64,000 nucleotides of DNA from Homarus americanus (GCF_018991925.1 NW_024726235.1:4382579-4446578); one strand, 5' to 3'; shown: positions 10,786-22,949, counted from the first letter of the stretch. The notes: generated by a model not told the origin, from the sequence alone. Program-made: numbers and translations.

Positions 10786-10985
10786 GTAGGGGGAAGGAGG
10801 AGGGAGGGAGGGAGGAGGGGGGGCTCTTTGTTAATAGACGTGGAGGGGAGGGAGGGAGAGAGGAAGGGGAGGAGGGGGTCTTTTTGTTAATAGACGTGAG
10901 GGGGGAGGTAGAGAGAGGAAGGGAGGAGGGGTCTTTTTTGTTAATAGACGGGAGGAGGGCTGGGCGGGGTGGCAGGAGGGAAGGG
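10786..10985 (+). repeat. G-rich minisatellite of about 63-bp units
   Basis: Three units each carry a GGAGGGAGG purine block followed by TTTGTTAATAGACG. Confidence 0.85.
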
Positions 10986-10999
10986 GGCTGTTTAGGGTG

Positions 11000-11442
11000 A
11001 AGCATAAGTGTACCCATTCTCGCGCCCCCAGTCCATGCAGCATTATAGAACCTGTACTCTCGCCTCAGCTTAGTAATAGCCTCGTCAGCATCCCCTTTAT
11101 CTCACTCCTGTTCGAAACTGTACCCAACCCGAATGAGATACGACCACGACATAGAGGAGAGTCATAAGCGTAAAAGGAGACTGAATTCTCTTACGACCGA
11201 GGTTTTGAGATGTAACACTTAAGTGAGACCAACACTTCATCTCGCTTAATCCGTTCAGCTAATTTCACTCTCGGGATGTAACGTGATATATAAGTCCCTG
11301 TTGCCCCGAGACAGATGATCCAGTCTCAGAGATGACATAATGATCTCTTATAATGTACAGTGAGATGATGCACACTATTAACCTTTGTAAAAACCACACA
11401 CACACACACTTCATATCCCCCTCCCACACAGCCACACCCTTA

Positions 11443-11477
<35 letters not shown>

Positions 11478-11696
11478 CTCAACTATCTCTCCACTTTTAA
11501 GTCTCTGAAACAACTAAACAGCTCTCAAATCATCTCACACGCATCACCGATACGATCTAGCGCATGTCATGTTACACCATATACTTTTAGAACCAAGCTT
11601 CGGCACATTATAATCTGGTGGAAAATATGCGTCCTTGTCTGGCTGCCTCATCGAATTAAGGTCTGCCGTCCAGTCAAATTAGCCATGGCGTCGGGA
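11000..11696. other. Unassigned sequence with CA runs
   Basis: CA runs lie at about 11396-11410 and 11446-11475. No gene or RNA is recognised in the rest. Confidence 0.5.
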
Positions 11697-14116
11697 GGTA
11701 GTGGTGGTGTTGGTGGGGGGGGGAGGACGGAGGAGGTAGTGGGTGGTGTTGGTGGGGGGAGGACGGGAGGAGGTTGTGGTGGGGGGTGAGAGGACGGGAG
11801 GAGGTTGGGGTGGGGGTGAGAGGACGGAGGAGGTTAGGTGGGGGTGAGAGGACGGGGAGGTTGTGGGTGGGGGGAGGACGGGAGGAGGTTGTGGGTGGGG
11901 GGGGTGAGAGGACGGGAGGTTGGGGTGGGGGGGGAGAGGACGGGGAGGTTGTGGGTGGGGTGAGAGGGACGGGAGGAGGTTGTGGTGGGGTGGAGGACGG
12001 GAGGAGGTTGTGGGTGGGGGGTGAGAGGACGGGAGGAGGCAGGGGTGGGGGGGTGAGAGGACGGGAGGAGGTCAGGGGTGGGGGGGTGAGGAGGATGGAG
12101 GAGGTTGTGGGTGGGGGGAGAGGACGGGAGGAGGTTAGGTGGGGGAGAGGGAGGACGGGAGGAGGTTGTGGTGGGGGGGAGAGGACGAGGAGGTTGTGGG
12201 TGGGGGAGGACGGGAGGAGGTTGTGGGTGGGGGGAGAGGACGGGGAGGAGGTTGTGGGTGGGGGGTGAGAGGACGGAGGAGGTTGTGGGTGAGGGGAGAG
12301 GACGGAGGAGGTTGTGGGTGTGGAGAGGACGGAGAGGTTGTGGTGGGGGTAAGAGAGGACGGGGAGGATGTTGTGGGTGGGGGGTGAGAGGGACGGGAGG
12401 AGGTTGTGGGTGGGGGGGGTGAGAGGAGACGGGAGGAGGGCTGTGGGTGGGGGGAGAGGATTGGAGGGAGTTGTTGGGGGTGGGGGGGAAGAGGACGGGA
12501 GGAGGTTGGGGTGGGGGTGAGAGGACGGGAGGAGGTTGGGGTGGGGGTGAGAGGACGGGAGGAGGTTGGGGTGGGGAGGAGAGGACGGGAGGAGGTTGTG
12601 GGTGGGGGGTGAGAGGATGGAGGAGGTTGGGGGGTGGGAGGTGAGAGAACGGGAGGAGGGGGTTGGGGGTGGGGGGTGAGAGGGACGGGAGGTGGTTGGG
12701 GGTGGGGGGGTGAGAGGACGGGAGGAGGTTGTGGGTGGGGGGGGGAGAGGACGGAGGAGGTTGTGGGTGGGGGGAGGACGGGAGGAGGTTGTGGGTGGGG
12801 GGGGGAGGATTGGGAGAGGCCAGGGGTGGGGGTGAGGAGGACGGAGGAGGTTGTGGGTGGAGGGGAGAGGGACGGGAGGAGGGGTTGTGGGTGGGGGGAG
12901 AGGACGGAGGAGGCTGGGGTGGGGGGTGAGAGGACGGGAGGAGGTTGTGGGTGGGGGGGTGAGAGGACGGGAGGAGGTTGTGGGTGGGGGGGAGAGACGG
13001 GAGGAGGTTGTGGGTGGGGGGGGAGAGGACGGAGGAGGTTGTGGGTGGGGGGGAAGAGGACGGGAGGAGGTTGGGTGGGGGGGTGAGAGGACGGGAGGAG
13101 GTTGTGGGTGGGGTGGGAGGGACGGGAGGAGGTTGGGGTGGGGAGGAGAGGACGGGAGGAGGTTGTGGGTGGGGGGTGAGAGGACGGGAGGAGGAAGTCA
13201 GGGGTGGGAGGTGAGAGGACGGGAGGGAGGTTGTGGGTGGGGTGAGAGGACGGGAGGAGGTTGTGGGGTGGGGGTGAGAGGACGGGGGGAGGTTGTGGGT
13301 GGGGGGTGAGAGGACGGGGAGGAGGTTGTGGGTGGGGGGGTGAGAGGACGGGGAGGAGGTTGGGGTGGGGGAGGAGAGGACACGGGAGGAGGCTGTGGGT
13401 GGGGGAGGAGAGGACGGGAGGAGGTTGTGGGTGGTGGGGGGTGAGAGGACGGGAGGAGGTTGTGGGTGGGGGAGGAGGACGGGAGGAGGTTGTGGGTGGG
13501 GGGGGGTGAGGAGGACGAGGAGGTTGTGGGTGGGGTGAGAGGACGGGAGGAGGCTGGGTGGGGGGGGGTGAGGAGGATTGGAGGAGGTTGTGGGTGGGGG
13601 GGGTGAGAGTGACGGGAGGAGGTTGTGGGTGGGGGTGAGGAGGACGGGAGGAGGTTGTGGGTGGGGTGAGGAGGACGGGAGGAGGTTGGGGTGGGGGGGT
13701 AGGAGGATGAGGAGGTTGTGGGTGGGGGTGAGAGGACGGGAGGAGGTTGGGGTGGGGGGGTGGGAGGACGGGAGGAGGTTAGGGGGGTGGGTGAGAGGAC
13801 GGGGAGGAGGTTGTGGGGGGGGTGAGAGGACGGGAGGAGGTTGTGGGTGGGGGGTGGGAGAGGACGGGAGGAGGTTGTGGGTGGGGGTGAGAGGACGGAG
13901 GAGGTTGTGGGTGGGGGTGAGGAGGACGGAGGAGGTTGTGGGTGGGGTGAGAGGACGGGAGGAGGTTGTGGGTGGGGGGGTGAGAGGACGGGAGGAGGTT
14001 GTGGGGTGGGGGGGTGAGAGGATGGAGGAGGTTGTGGGTGGGGGGGGTGAGAGGACGGAGGAGGCTGTGGGGTGGGGGTGAGAGGACGGAGGAGGTTGTG
14101 GGTGGGGGGGTGGGAG
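11697..14116 (+). repeat. G-rich minisatellite of about 32-bp units
   Basis: Roughly 70-75 head-to-tail units of 28-36 bases, core GAGAGGACGGGAGGAGGTTG plus GTGGGTGGGGGG. Units differ mainly by loss or gain of single Gs, GA or GG. Each unit has at least three or four G runs, so the plus strand could form G-quadruplexes along the whole array. Long Pro/Ser/Leu frames on minus (up to 806 codons) and Gly/Arg/Glu frames on plus are artefacts. The array is interrupted by the LINE at 14117 and resumes in diverged form at 15335. Confidence 0.95.
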
Positions 14117-15334
14117 AGTCTGGCATGGCGGTCTAAATATAAGATCCTCCAACTCGGACTTCCCACCAACATTGAAAAGTTGCTTGACAACTTTCTTGAC
14201 GGCAGAAATGCCAGACTGGGGGTAGGACAACACACAGGAGACCTTCCCACTCATGATCGGAGTCCCTTAAGGGAGCGTCCTCTCCCCCACCCTATATATT
14301 ATCTACAAGTGACACCCCGCCTCCCACTAGAATAGGTAACGAACATATTATGTATGCAGACGACATCACTCAAATAACAACACATCAAGGAAAATCACGA
14401 GCGTTACAGGTCGACAACACCAGGCGGGAATTAGAAAGGGTAAATAATTACGAAAAACAATGGAAAATCCAAACCAGTCTCCCGAAATTCACAGTAATAC
14501 CCTTATGCAGAAGGAAAACCCATCCATTAGTAACCAATAATGCCCAGATAGAATACAAAAGCAGAGGCACCCTCCTGGGCCTGCATATATCCACGACGGG
14601 TTACTCCCATCATGTCCACACCAGGAAGGAAAAGGCAAGAAGAGAGCTGAGAAAACTATACCGCTTTAAAGCGCTTCCTGAGATAATAAAACTCCGCCTG
14701 GTGACATCATTTATCGCACCGTTATTAAATTACCCAGCAATACCTCTTCATACTATGAGCACCTCTCAAATATTAAAATTACAGGTGGTCCAAAATGAAT
14801 CCCTAAGATTCGTCACAGGTGAATGATATCCCTTCACCAGAACCACAGCCGAGATACATAGAGACCTGAGAATAAAACCCATCAACCAGCAGCTGCACAC
14901 CCTGGTCAGGAGAATCTGGCAAAAGATAGAACGATCAGAGCAAGAACTCCTTCAAAGACTCCCACCAGATAGCGACAACAACCATACATGGTTCCCAAAA
15001 ATTTACCAAATCTCAAAAGGTCCATTACCACCCCCGATCTATACGGCCAGACAATAGACAACCTCCTCAGACCAGCACCCGCCAGTAGGGTCGGCGGAAT
15101 ATGAAATAAGGCCCTTAAAACACCCATATGTGGGACAGGGTAGGATGTCTAGTGCCTGTACCGACAGACAATAACTAACCCATGACACAACCCTAACACA
15201 CTATTAGCTTAGCTAGGCAGTCAGCCCGCCCTCTCTTACCTCCTCCTAAATTTCTTCAATTTCCGAACTATAACTTCCTTCCCCCACCTTTAATCTTCAT
15301 TCACCTTTCCTTTCTCTCTCTCTAAAAAAAAAAA
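14117..15334 (+). mobile_element. LINE family B (jockey-like), 5'-truncated, poly(A)-tailed
   Basis: The copy starts within the RT palm (VWHGGL-like, frameshifted), continues YKILQLGLPTNIEKLLDNFL, then has a damaged motif B and an open stretch at 14350-14826 starting MYADDITQI, with catalytic YADD at 14353-14364. Downstream are LGLHISTTGYSHHVHTRKEK and FIAPLLNYP. A TGA at 14824-14826 interrupts the frame, after which YPFTRTTAEIHRDLRI continues to a second stop near 15055. A 3' UTR of about 270 bases ends in a TCTCTCTCTCT stretch and an A run at 15325-15334. G-rich minisatellite lies on both sides, so it inserted into the array. Nearest in type are jockey-like non-LTR elements. The copy is inactive because of truncation, stops and frameshifts. 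Confidence 0.88.
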
Positions 15335-15530
15335 GAGGTAGTGGGAGATGGTGAGAGGACGGGAGGGAAATGGTGAGGAATGTGAGGAGACTGGTTGCTG
15401 GGTTGATTGAAGGTTAGGGAGGAGAGTTGGGTGATGGATTGTGGGGGAGCTGGAGAGGGCTAGGGGGGCGCTGAGGAGGGCTAATGATGAGCTGGGGAGG
15501 GCTAGGAAGAGCTAGGGAGGAGCTGGGGAA
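15335..15530 (+). repeat. G-rich minisatellite, right flank of the LINE
   Basis: GAGGTAGTGGGAGATGGTGA and GAGAGGACGGGAGGG directly follow the poly(A) and resemble the array at 11697-14116, then decay into GAGCTGGGGAGGGCTAG repeats (about 15450-15527). Confidence 0.75.
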
Positions 15531-15599
15531 TAAATGACTCAGGGGTGTAATATAGTGTAAATATTTATGATAGTCAAAGATAATGAGGGTGAATGCTGC

Positions 15600-15862
15600 T
15601 TAGATGAACCCCACTCACCACCATCCCACTCACTCACCACCACCCCTCACTTACCACCATCCCACTCACTCACCACCATCCCCTCACTACCACCATCCCC
15701 CTCACTAACCACCATCCCCCTCACTTACCACCATCACCCCTCCTCACCACCATCCCCCCACCACCATCCCCTCACCACCATCCCCCCACTCACCACCATC
15801 CCCCACTCACCACCATCCCTCCCCACTCACCACTATCACCCCCCACTCACCATCATCATCTC
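15600..15862 (+). repeat. CACTCACCACCATCCC minisatellite
   Basis: Degenerate units of about 16-18 bases containing CACCACCATCCCC. Confidence 0.92.
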
Positions 15863-15899
15863 CATCACGTCTACACATGATGATTCACTGCGTTTAATT

Positions 15900-17437
15900 C
15901 ATGTACCGGGATGGATGAATTAAATTAAAAACCGGGTCCCCAGAGAGATGCAAGACTTCGGGGAATTGGTTAAAACAGCCCGGAAACGGTTGGGAGCGGA
16001 GGGCCGTGGTCACCAACCCTCATATGTGAAGACGTTACTTTGACTGATGGAGACAAGATTTATGGGATCACCTGAAGATTAGCTCCCCATTCAGTTTATT
16101 TCATGTAATGATTTAACAACCAAACGTAATTGTAACCTAACTTAACCGAGATTGCACAGTTGTAATTAAAAAAAAATGATTGCTAATTAATTAATTTAAG
16201 TCCACCTTTAATTTAAATCTACGATAAACATGTTCATGACCTAACATGGTGATGGTCTGTGGGTTTGACATCCTGAGACACCGTAACCTGTGACCTGTTG
16301 ATTATGACTTGTGAACAAATGTAAAAAGTAAATAAGACCATTGGGAATATTTTTTGTAAAGTTTGGACAGCTATAACATGAAAGTCATCCTCCTCTTACC
16401 TGGCCTTGTGAGCTGATTGACTACTTAAGCGCTCCTCTGTTCACAACCTCTCTTCCCCGCCGACAGAGCGACACTGAGATGAAAGGCTCAATGCTTATGG
16501 CCCGCAGTCTGAGCGCGAGTCTCTCGACGTTGCTCATACCTAACGTAACTCGTCTCAACCTAATATAACCCAATCTAACCTCATTCAACATAACGTAACC
16601 CAAACTCATAACCCCTGGTAGCGCTATAAGGTGTTTCATCATGAGGTGAGATAAACTGGACAGGGGGATGTTCAGGGATAATTTCTGCTGCCTTGGTTAA
16701 TATGTATACTGTATGTTGATACCAGAAAAGGTCTCTCCACTGACTCACCCCACACACTGGTACACTGAAGTAGTAGTTATAGCCTTTATATTCTCAGTAA
16801 CACATAGTTTCCTTATACAAAACTAAACCTTCTTTGAGAAATAGCTGAAGTAACGTTAAAGTTTATTTCTCTAGTTGAGTCAATATCCTGTGGTTAAGTA
16901 TCTCCTGTCAGTATCCCCGAATATAGTGAGCTGAGTTGTTATACCGTCGTCTACTGCTACAGGATAAAAGAAGAAAAAATACTCGGGTGTTCGTTTTAAC
17001 TTTACGTGACTTGATTTCTCAGAAGTTATGCGTATGTTTATCTTTAGTTTATGTATGAAGGGCAAGTAGCAATGCCATGGTAATTATTCTGAGACTTTTC
17101 CTTAATTTAGATACGTATATTTAACTTCATCTTCTTTCCTTCTTTCTCTTCCTTCTCTTTTCCTTCACCTTCTCCTCAGATCACAGAGTCGAGTTGGAGG
17201 TTCAAGACTATTGGAGGGTATATAGGTGCTATTGCAACTATCCCTTAACCTATTTGAGTGCGACTTATAAGCATGAGTACCTTGACCTATCCCCTTGAGT
17301 ATGATGGTTTGACCTCTTGAATAGGTTTATTTAACCTCTCTCATAATATATTGACCCCTTGAGTACGATGACTTAAAAACTAGAGGAGTACGATTTATCC
17401 CCTTGAGTACGATGAAGAGAGAACAGTTGAAAGGGAG

Positions 17438-17440
<3 letters not shown>
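15900..17440. other. Unassigned sequence with degenerate CCTAA and GAGTACGATG repeats
   Basis: CACCTGAAGATTAGC followed by AACCTAAC-like sequence lies at about 16069-16150. TAACCCAA/CTAACCT phrases occur at 16545-16600. Between about 17240 and 17415 the phrase CCCCTTGAGTACGATG and relatives recur five or six times. No exon is recognised. The frame at 16421-16642 minus has no domain. Confidence 0.5.

Positions 17441-17441
<1 letters not shown>

Positions 17442-17502
<61 letters not shown>
17442..17502 (+). repeat. (CA)n and (CTA)n microsatellites
   Basis: A CA run followed by nine or so CTA/ACT triplets. Confidence 0.97.
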
Positions 17503-17825
17503 TTTTTTAAATCTGGCCTCCAGCCTCCCCCAATAGCCACACCTTCGCCGCCATTTTATTACCTTAATATTAAATATTCTAATACATGAGTAGCTATCCT
17601 ATAGCTGTGTTGAGTTAGTTGAGCCGCAGATCTATGCGGCATTCAGTGACTGTAGCCTCATAGTCAATATCTGCAGCTGTTGTTCGGCTTTGGAGCCGAA
17701 GCTCTCGTTCTCCTGAGGCAGAGCAAAGCCGACCGAAGGAGAGAGAAGGACAGTCGACATCTCATCCAGGCTGTAACATAACTTCTGGGCTGCTGCTTCT
17801 GTTCGGAGATCACCTCTGCGAGTCT

Positions 17826-18268
17826 ACTACTACTTCGATGTCACTCGGAATCGAGTATGACGATCATCCAGCTATGATACGATGGTATGAGCTATTAAGG
17901 ATGTCACCTACTTTGGTGAGCTCTGAGGTGACTAATGAGGCAGATACGGGACAGGCAGGGTCGTTCACAGATGTTGCACATGTGGGGGGCTACATCTAGT
18001 GCGGGAGGGGTGGCGGCAGTGTCTTTCCGGCGTTGGAGCTTGTCTGCCTCGTTATGCAGTCGGGCTACCTCGAAGGTATTGACACCTTCTTGTATGGTGA
18101 TCCTCCAAGCGTTACGGTGTGGAGTAATCGTCTCCCGGGTGACGGGGGTCGATTTGGCACTTTTTCAGGCTTGTCTTAAGGCTATCCTTATACCTTTTCA
18201 GTCGCCCGCCAGCGTTGCGTTTACGTTAGGTGACTGTAAAGTTGCCGCTTTGGCAGTCTACTGTCGTC
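17826..18268 (-). mobile_element. LINE family C, 3' end (copy 2)
   Basis: On the minus strand this matches the last 430 bases of the element at 42660-45212: CCAAAGCGGCAACTTTACAG, a GGCAACTGAAAAG-like stretch, CKIDP-region codons, and the C-terminal zinc-finger motif CNICERPC followed by LISHLRAHQ. The shared 3' UTR phrase TCATAGCTGGATGATCGTCA also matches. The 5' truncation point abuts a CA run at 18270-18290. The open frame on the plus strand (17935-18342) is antisense and not a gene. The body is full of indels, and family 3' UTR sequence may extend down to about 17610. Confidence 0.8.
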
Positions 18269-18344
18269 CACACACACACACACACACATGCGTTGCAGTT
18301 GTTTACACAGTAGCAGTTTATTGTTTCTACTTGTTTACGTAAGA

Positions 18345-19213
18345 ATAAAATAAATATATTATCATTTTTTCATTAGTAATAGTAAACTTATGTTGTTTAT
18401 GTAGATAATATGATTTTCCATAGTTTTAATCGTCCTCTCTCCCTCACAGCTTACAATTAAAATGGCTTTGTATATTCTTAACTTTTTATCTTTGGTGGTA
18501 AATATTAGATTATATATATTATTATAATTTATACATTTACACTAGTTTATTATAAGGCCACCAAGGGATTGTGTTGGGAAATGTGTATTTTTGTTCACTT
18601 GTTATTGTTATTCTCTCAGGTGATTGTGTTACGTAGTGTGTTATTGTTCATTCGTTACTGTTATTCTCTCGTGATTGTTACATAGTATGCTGTTGATCAT
18701 TTGTTATTGTTATTTTCTCATTATCAATCATTAACAGTAGCTAGACTTTCTATTTTATCCAATATAAAAGACAAATGTGAATTAGCGCTTTTCTTCTTAA
18801 GTTACCCATAAAAATAGCCTCAACACAGAAAACTATTGAAGGATTGAAGGAGGACTTTGATATTCTCTGGACGCTGGACGGAGGATGTCGCACCCTTTCC
18901 CCTTCCGTCACAATTCCTCTAACCTGTCAGTAGTAACGCCTAATGTCAGAATCCTCCACCTTGATGACAGTTAAAGATAAATGCGAGTATATTAACATTT
19001 CATTAATAGCGTTTCCTTTAGGTTCTATCTCTCTAGTCTCTATCTCTTTCTTGTTGTTAGAGAAAATATATCTTATTTTTTTTACTTAGCTTTCATGATG
19101 TTTGTTTGTTTGTGGTTGTTTATAAACATGGAGTTGTGAGCTACAGTAGAGTCTAATTTAACTTGTGGTATAAGCATTACATTTCTTCAAATTAGCTTAT
19201 TTGATTCTTCTTA

Positions 19214-19297
<84 letters not shown>

Positions 19298-20130
19298 TAC
19301 TGCGCACATCATTGTCATCCCTAAAAATCCCATCTAATTCATATTACGCTACATAACATTCAAATGCACAGCGCTTGTAGAACCCCAGAAAACGGGAAAC
19401 ATTGAGAAAGGACAACTCCCCTACTCAAGGTTCCTAGACCATGTGTGGTATGGTACCCAGGTATAATTATATCATGTCAAGTGTATGTATTCATAGCATT
19501 AAGGATCACTCAGGGTAGGCATAAGATGAATGTTAAAGTCCAGTTGAGCCGGACTAGGGTACTGTAAGACTAAGTGTGGAGCAGGGTTTGAAGGTCCTAC
19601 TATTTACGTCTGTGAGCGTGTAGCGAACCTAACTCCAACAGATATCATATGAAAATACATGAGAACAATGATCGGGAAAAAGGGATAAATGTATCAGAAC
19701 TATGTGAGGTGTTGACAGTGATATAGAAACTATACTGGAAAGGAAATATCGTGTATGCGTCGGTATGAATTTAATACACCTCGTAGCCTCACGTGACGTA
19801 TACCCACGACAGGTACAGTGATCAGAGAATCTGAGGTCTGTGTTCAAATAGTGCACTGTGTGAGAGGAGGATCCCTCATTACAGTTTTTAAGTGAAGTTG
19901 ATACACCCCCGCCATGATCATTCGGCTTTTGTTTCAAGGCGCGTCATGTACCCGCCTCAGATGCCCGTTGATATTAAAATCCCAGGCATTTAACCAAGCA
20001 CTAGCAAACCAAGACCTGACCTTAGTGTATAAGTTAGGATTAATATATGTGTTTATAAGAAATGAGTGACAATATACCGTAAAGTGTTCAGGGGAGAACC
20101 ATAAGAAACAAAAATGTAAATTGAGGATTG
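18345..20130. other. Unassigned AT-rich sequence with a long (CA)n run
   Basis: A pure CA run occupies about 19219-19296. GTGATTGTTACATAGT-type phrases repeat near 18610-18720. No coding exon or RNA is recognised. Confidence 0.5.
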
Positions 20131-20145
20131 GAAACTGTAGGCCTA

Positions 20146-21095
20146 TGTGACGAGAAGCGGCGGGAAGCCGGCCTTAGTCTTTCCCGTTCTGCCGTCAACA
20201 CAGGTCAGTGTCCTAGCGGGCTATATCCCGCCCTACAATTAAGGTTGATAAATAACAGTGACTACAGTTTAAAGCTTTGCCGGATATATAAGTGTGATAG
20301 GGATGTGTTAAGGGATGGGATAACCGCCCGTCAGGCATTATTGCTTAGTCTTTCCCGTTCTGCCGTCAACACAGGTGCCACGTGGTTGGGGTATCTTGCC
20401 GCCCGACCGCCATTGTCTCCTGGAGCGCCACACCAGGTGGGGAATTACTCCCCACTATACCAGTCCACTATGAACCGGTGGATTCCCAGCGCACCACTCC
20501 ACATGAATAGTCACAACTAAGGAAACCGTGAGAAACTGCGGTCGTCACTTGGAGCGACCTATAATACCAGGCGTAGAAATAGTGCTGGTATGTCTCTAGG
20601 TGAAGCCCTCGTCTCTACCCACCGAGGGCGGTGTGCGAACGAGGTGCCCGTTGTGTATACCCAAAAGTCACAAGGAGTCACATACTTGCAGGTATGGAGT
20701 GTAACAGGTGTGTTGCGATGGTGCTACTAGGTATGATAACCGACGGTGCTACAAGCCACACCAGTGGAACAGTCTGATGTGTTAAGGGATATTGTAAGAA
20801 GGAACGACCGAGATACGGCGTTCACCGATTGTTGTGCAATAAGTGGGTGGATGACCCGCCAGTAATGTAGGAGTCTGGGGCCCAGTTGGGTAACCAAAAT
20901 TCCGTTGTTCTTCTGAGGAAGGCCAATTCATGTATGTTTTTTTTACCAGTGTGTTTTATAAGAAATAAATCAATGAAGACATGTTATGGTTTCACCCTTC
21001 TTTACCCTTATCGATCTGATCAATGGAAAACCTAACCCAATGCCTAGTCCGCTCTGCCCGCTACCTAACGAGCTACATGCTGTCCAGAGGGGGTC
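20146..21095 (+). mobile_element. LTR-like block 1 (boundaries uncertain)
   Basis: The block has two identical 33-bp copies of a motif ending CAACACAGGT (20173-20205 and 20344-20376), 171 bases apart. AATAAA follows at 20964-20969, and a TGGTGGCAGCG primer-site-like sequence at 21096-21106. The order (upstream repeats, poly(A) signal, then primer site) is that of a retrotransposon LTR followed by internal sequence. A second block at 41080-42317 has the same layout. I could not fix inverted TG...CA ends or a target duplication, and no gag/pol follows. The open frame at 20128-20520 has no domain. Confidence 0.45.
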
Positions 21096-21106
21096 TGGTG
21101 GCAGCG
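21096..21106 (+). other. tRNA-Leu-type primer binding site candidate
   Basis: TGGTGGCAGCG is exactly complementary to the last 11 bases of a common metazoan leucine tRNA (CGCTGCC, A, CCA). Leucine-tRNA priming is known for Mag/SURL-type Gypsy elements. The match stops after 11 bases. Confidence 0.4.
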
Positions 21107-21299
21107 ACCCTTAAGAATTAAGATTAGAGTTAAGTTATCCCCTTAGATTTAGTGACCCCAGATCTGGCAGTATAACACACAAGGGATTTTCATGTGGAGT
21201 AATATTACGATTTTAATGAGTATCTATATATCTATCAGAACCCCAGCTATCAAATGTATTTATGTTAGAAATAGTTGTCTCTGGGGTTAGACTGTTAAG

Positions 21300-21351
<52 letters not shown>

Positions 21352-21756
21352 TCAATAATACAAGTTTACAATTGGTTTGGCATGTACAGTATATAGGCAA
21401 TGCAAGTATATACATTATACAGTGTTACAGTGTACAAAGACTATGGGGGGGGGGGGTATAGTGTTTCCAATGTATACCTAGACAGTGTAGGTATACAAAC
21501 AATGCCAAACAGTAAGGGGATTATCAGAGGAACTTTACGTCTTTGAATACACAATAGTAAATTTTTTGTATCAACATAAGCCGGAGTTAGTGACCATGGA
21601 TGAATTATGACGAATCACTAAATATTGGTTATAGTGTTGACGTCATTGTGTTTTATCTATTGTTTACGTTGTTGTTCTTACTGATATTGTTATTTTGTAA
21701 TCACCGTATTTTAATTCTTATTATTAATTGTATTATTATTATTAATATTATTATTA

Positions 21757-21819
<63 letters not shown>

Positions 21820-21820
21820 A
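21300..21820 (+). repeat. (ATA)n, unassigned spacer, then (TTA)n/(TTG)n
   Basis: ATA triplets occupy about 21301-21350 and an 11-G run lies near 21446-21456. TTA triplets at about 21722-21790 pass into TTG to 21820. The spacer holds nothing recognised. Confidence 0.85.
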
Positions 21821-22216
21821 TTGTGTTGTAATCTTGTAGTCTTCTTTCTTCTTCTTCTTCCTCTCTCTGTTAAGTCTCCTGTTTTTCGTTTTCCTATTGT
21901 CTTCCTCCTTTACCTCCTCCTCCTCCTCCTCCTCCTTCTCTCTCTTCTCTCGCTCCCTCTGGTATACATGAGAGTGGCTTCATGGCCTCGAGTAGTAGTT
22001 TACAGTGTTTGTAAACTTCTTCCATTACGACACCTAAGTTGTAAATAAGTTAGATAAGTTTTAAAACGAATTAGTTTAATTATATTGAGTCAATGGGGAT
22101 AATTGGGTGATTTTCTTGTTTTTCATGGAATTTTCGACCGTAACGACAACTTAGATGTATCGTAAAAAGTACCGTAAGTTTTCTGTAATTACATCTATCG
22201 TAAAAAATGTCGTATG

Positions 22217-22909
22217 TGTTACGAACCACGCCACCAATTGTCATGATCTACCTACCCAGCACCACGAGCAACGCCATCTATTGTCCTGATCTACCTACCC
22301 AGCACCACGAGCAACGCCATCTATTGTCCTGATCTACCTACCCAGCACCACGAGCAACGCCATCTAGGGACGAAACACGAGTATGACTCGTCTTAGTTAT
22401 CACTCCGGGGTTTCCCTTCTCCATATCCTGGTTGTTGCGTCACCTCCTACAAGTCTTCTTCGTCAGCTCCAGTTCGATGAGAGTTCACTTCACTCTGGGA
22501 AGTGACCACAGGATCACCTATACTGGAAACCTACGGCACAGTGACTACCTACCGTCTTCTACAATACTCAGCCTTACTCGTCAGCCATCTCAGCTCCGCA
22601 CTTAAGTATTAGGTATCACTTAAGTATTTGTAATCTTATATTGCCTCCCCACCTCCACCTTGCTTCAAAATTGTTGTATGTTGTATAAATATGTATATAC
22701 TGTTAATGTTTAGGTTAAGTATGGTTAAGGGTAAATTATAGAAAGCTGATTATTTTGTTAAGGAATTTATGGTACTTTATTATACACAACAAAAACTCTC
22801 ATCCTTTATCTACCCTTTTATAGTCCGATTGTCTTTGTTTTTTTGTTGTTGTTGCCTGTTGGGATCTGGGTAGACTCTTAACTATATTCTAAATCCCCAA
22901 CTCGTAACA
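22217..22909. mobile_element. Solo LTR, 693 bp, with 4-bp target duplication
   Basis: The block starts TGTTACGA and ends TCGTAACA, a perfect 8-base inverted terminus, and is flanked by TATG on both sides (22213-22216 and 22910-22913). This is the signature of an LTR retrotransposon insertion reduced to one LTR by recombination. Near the left end are three 43-bp tandem units (22229-22357) plus a 9-base start of a fourth, differing by only a few bases in the first copy. TATAAATA occurs at 22684-22691. There is no internal gag/pol on either side. A 4-bp duplication fits Gypsy-type elements, but without internal sequence the superfamily is an inference. Confidence 0.85.
22229..22366 (+). repeat. 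43-bp x3 tandem repeat inside the solo LTR
   Basis: Copies at 22229-22271, 22272-22314 and 22315-22357 share TGATCTACCTACCCAGCACC and ACGAGCAA. A partial fourth begins at 22358. Repeats in this position often lie in the U3 enhancer part of an LTR, which would make the plus strand the sense strand. Confidence 0.9.
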
Positions 22910-22949
22910 TATGTTTTTTGCCATACAGTACACAGGTGGAAACAAAACA

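Noticed and set aside
11834..14254. 806-codon minus-strand open frame rich in Pro, Ser and Leu
   Set aside because: It is the translation of the 32-bp G-rich minisatellite. Several phases on both strands stay open, and no domain is present.
17935..18342. 135-codon plus-strand frame
   Set aside because: Antisense to the 3' end of LINE C on the minus strand.
20128..20520. 130-codon open frame
   Set aside because: Lies across the duplicated motif of LTR-like block 1 and has no domain.
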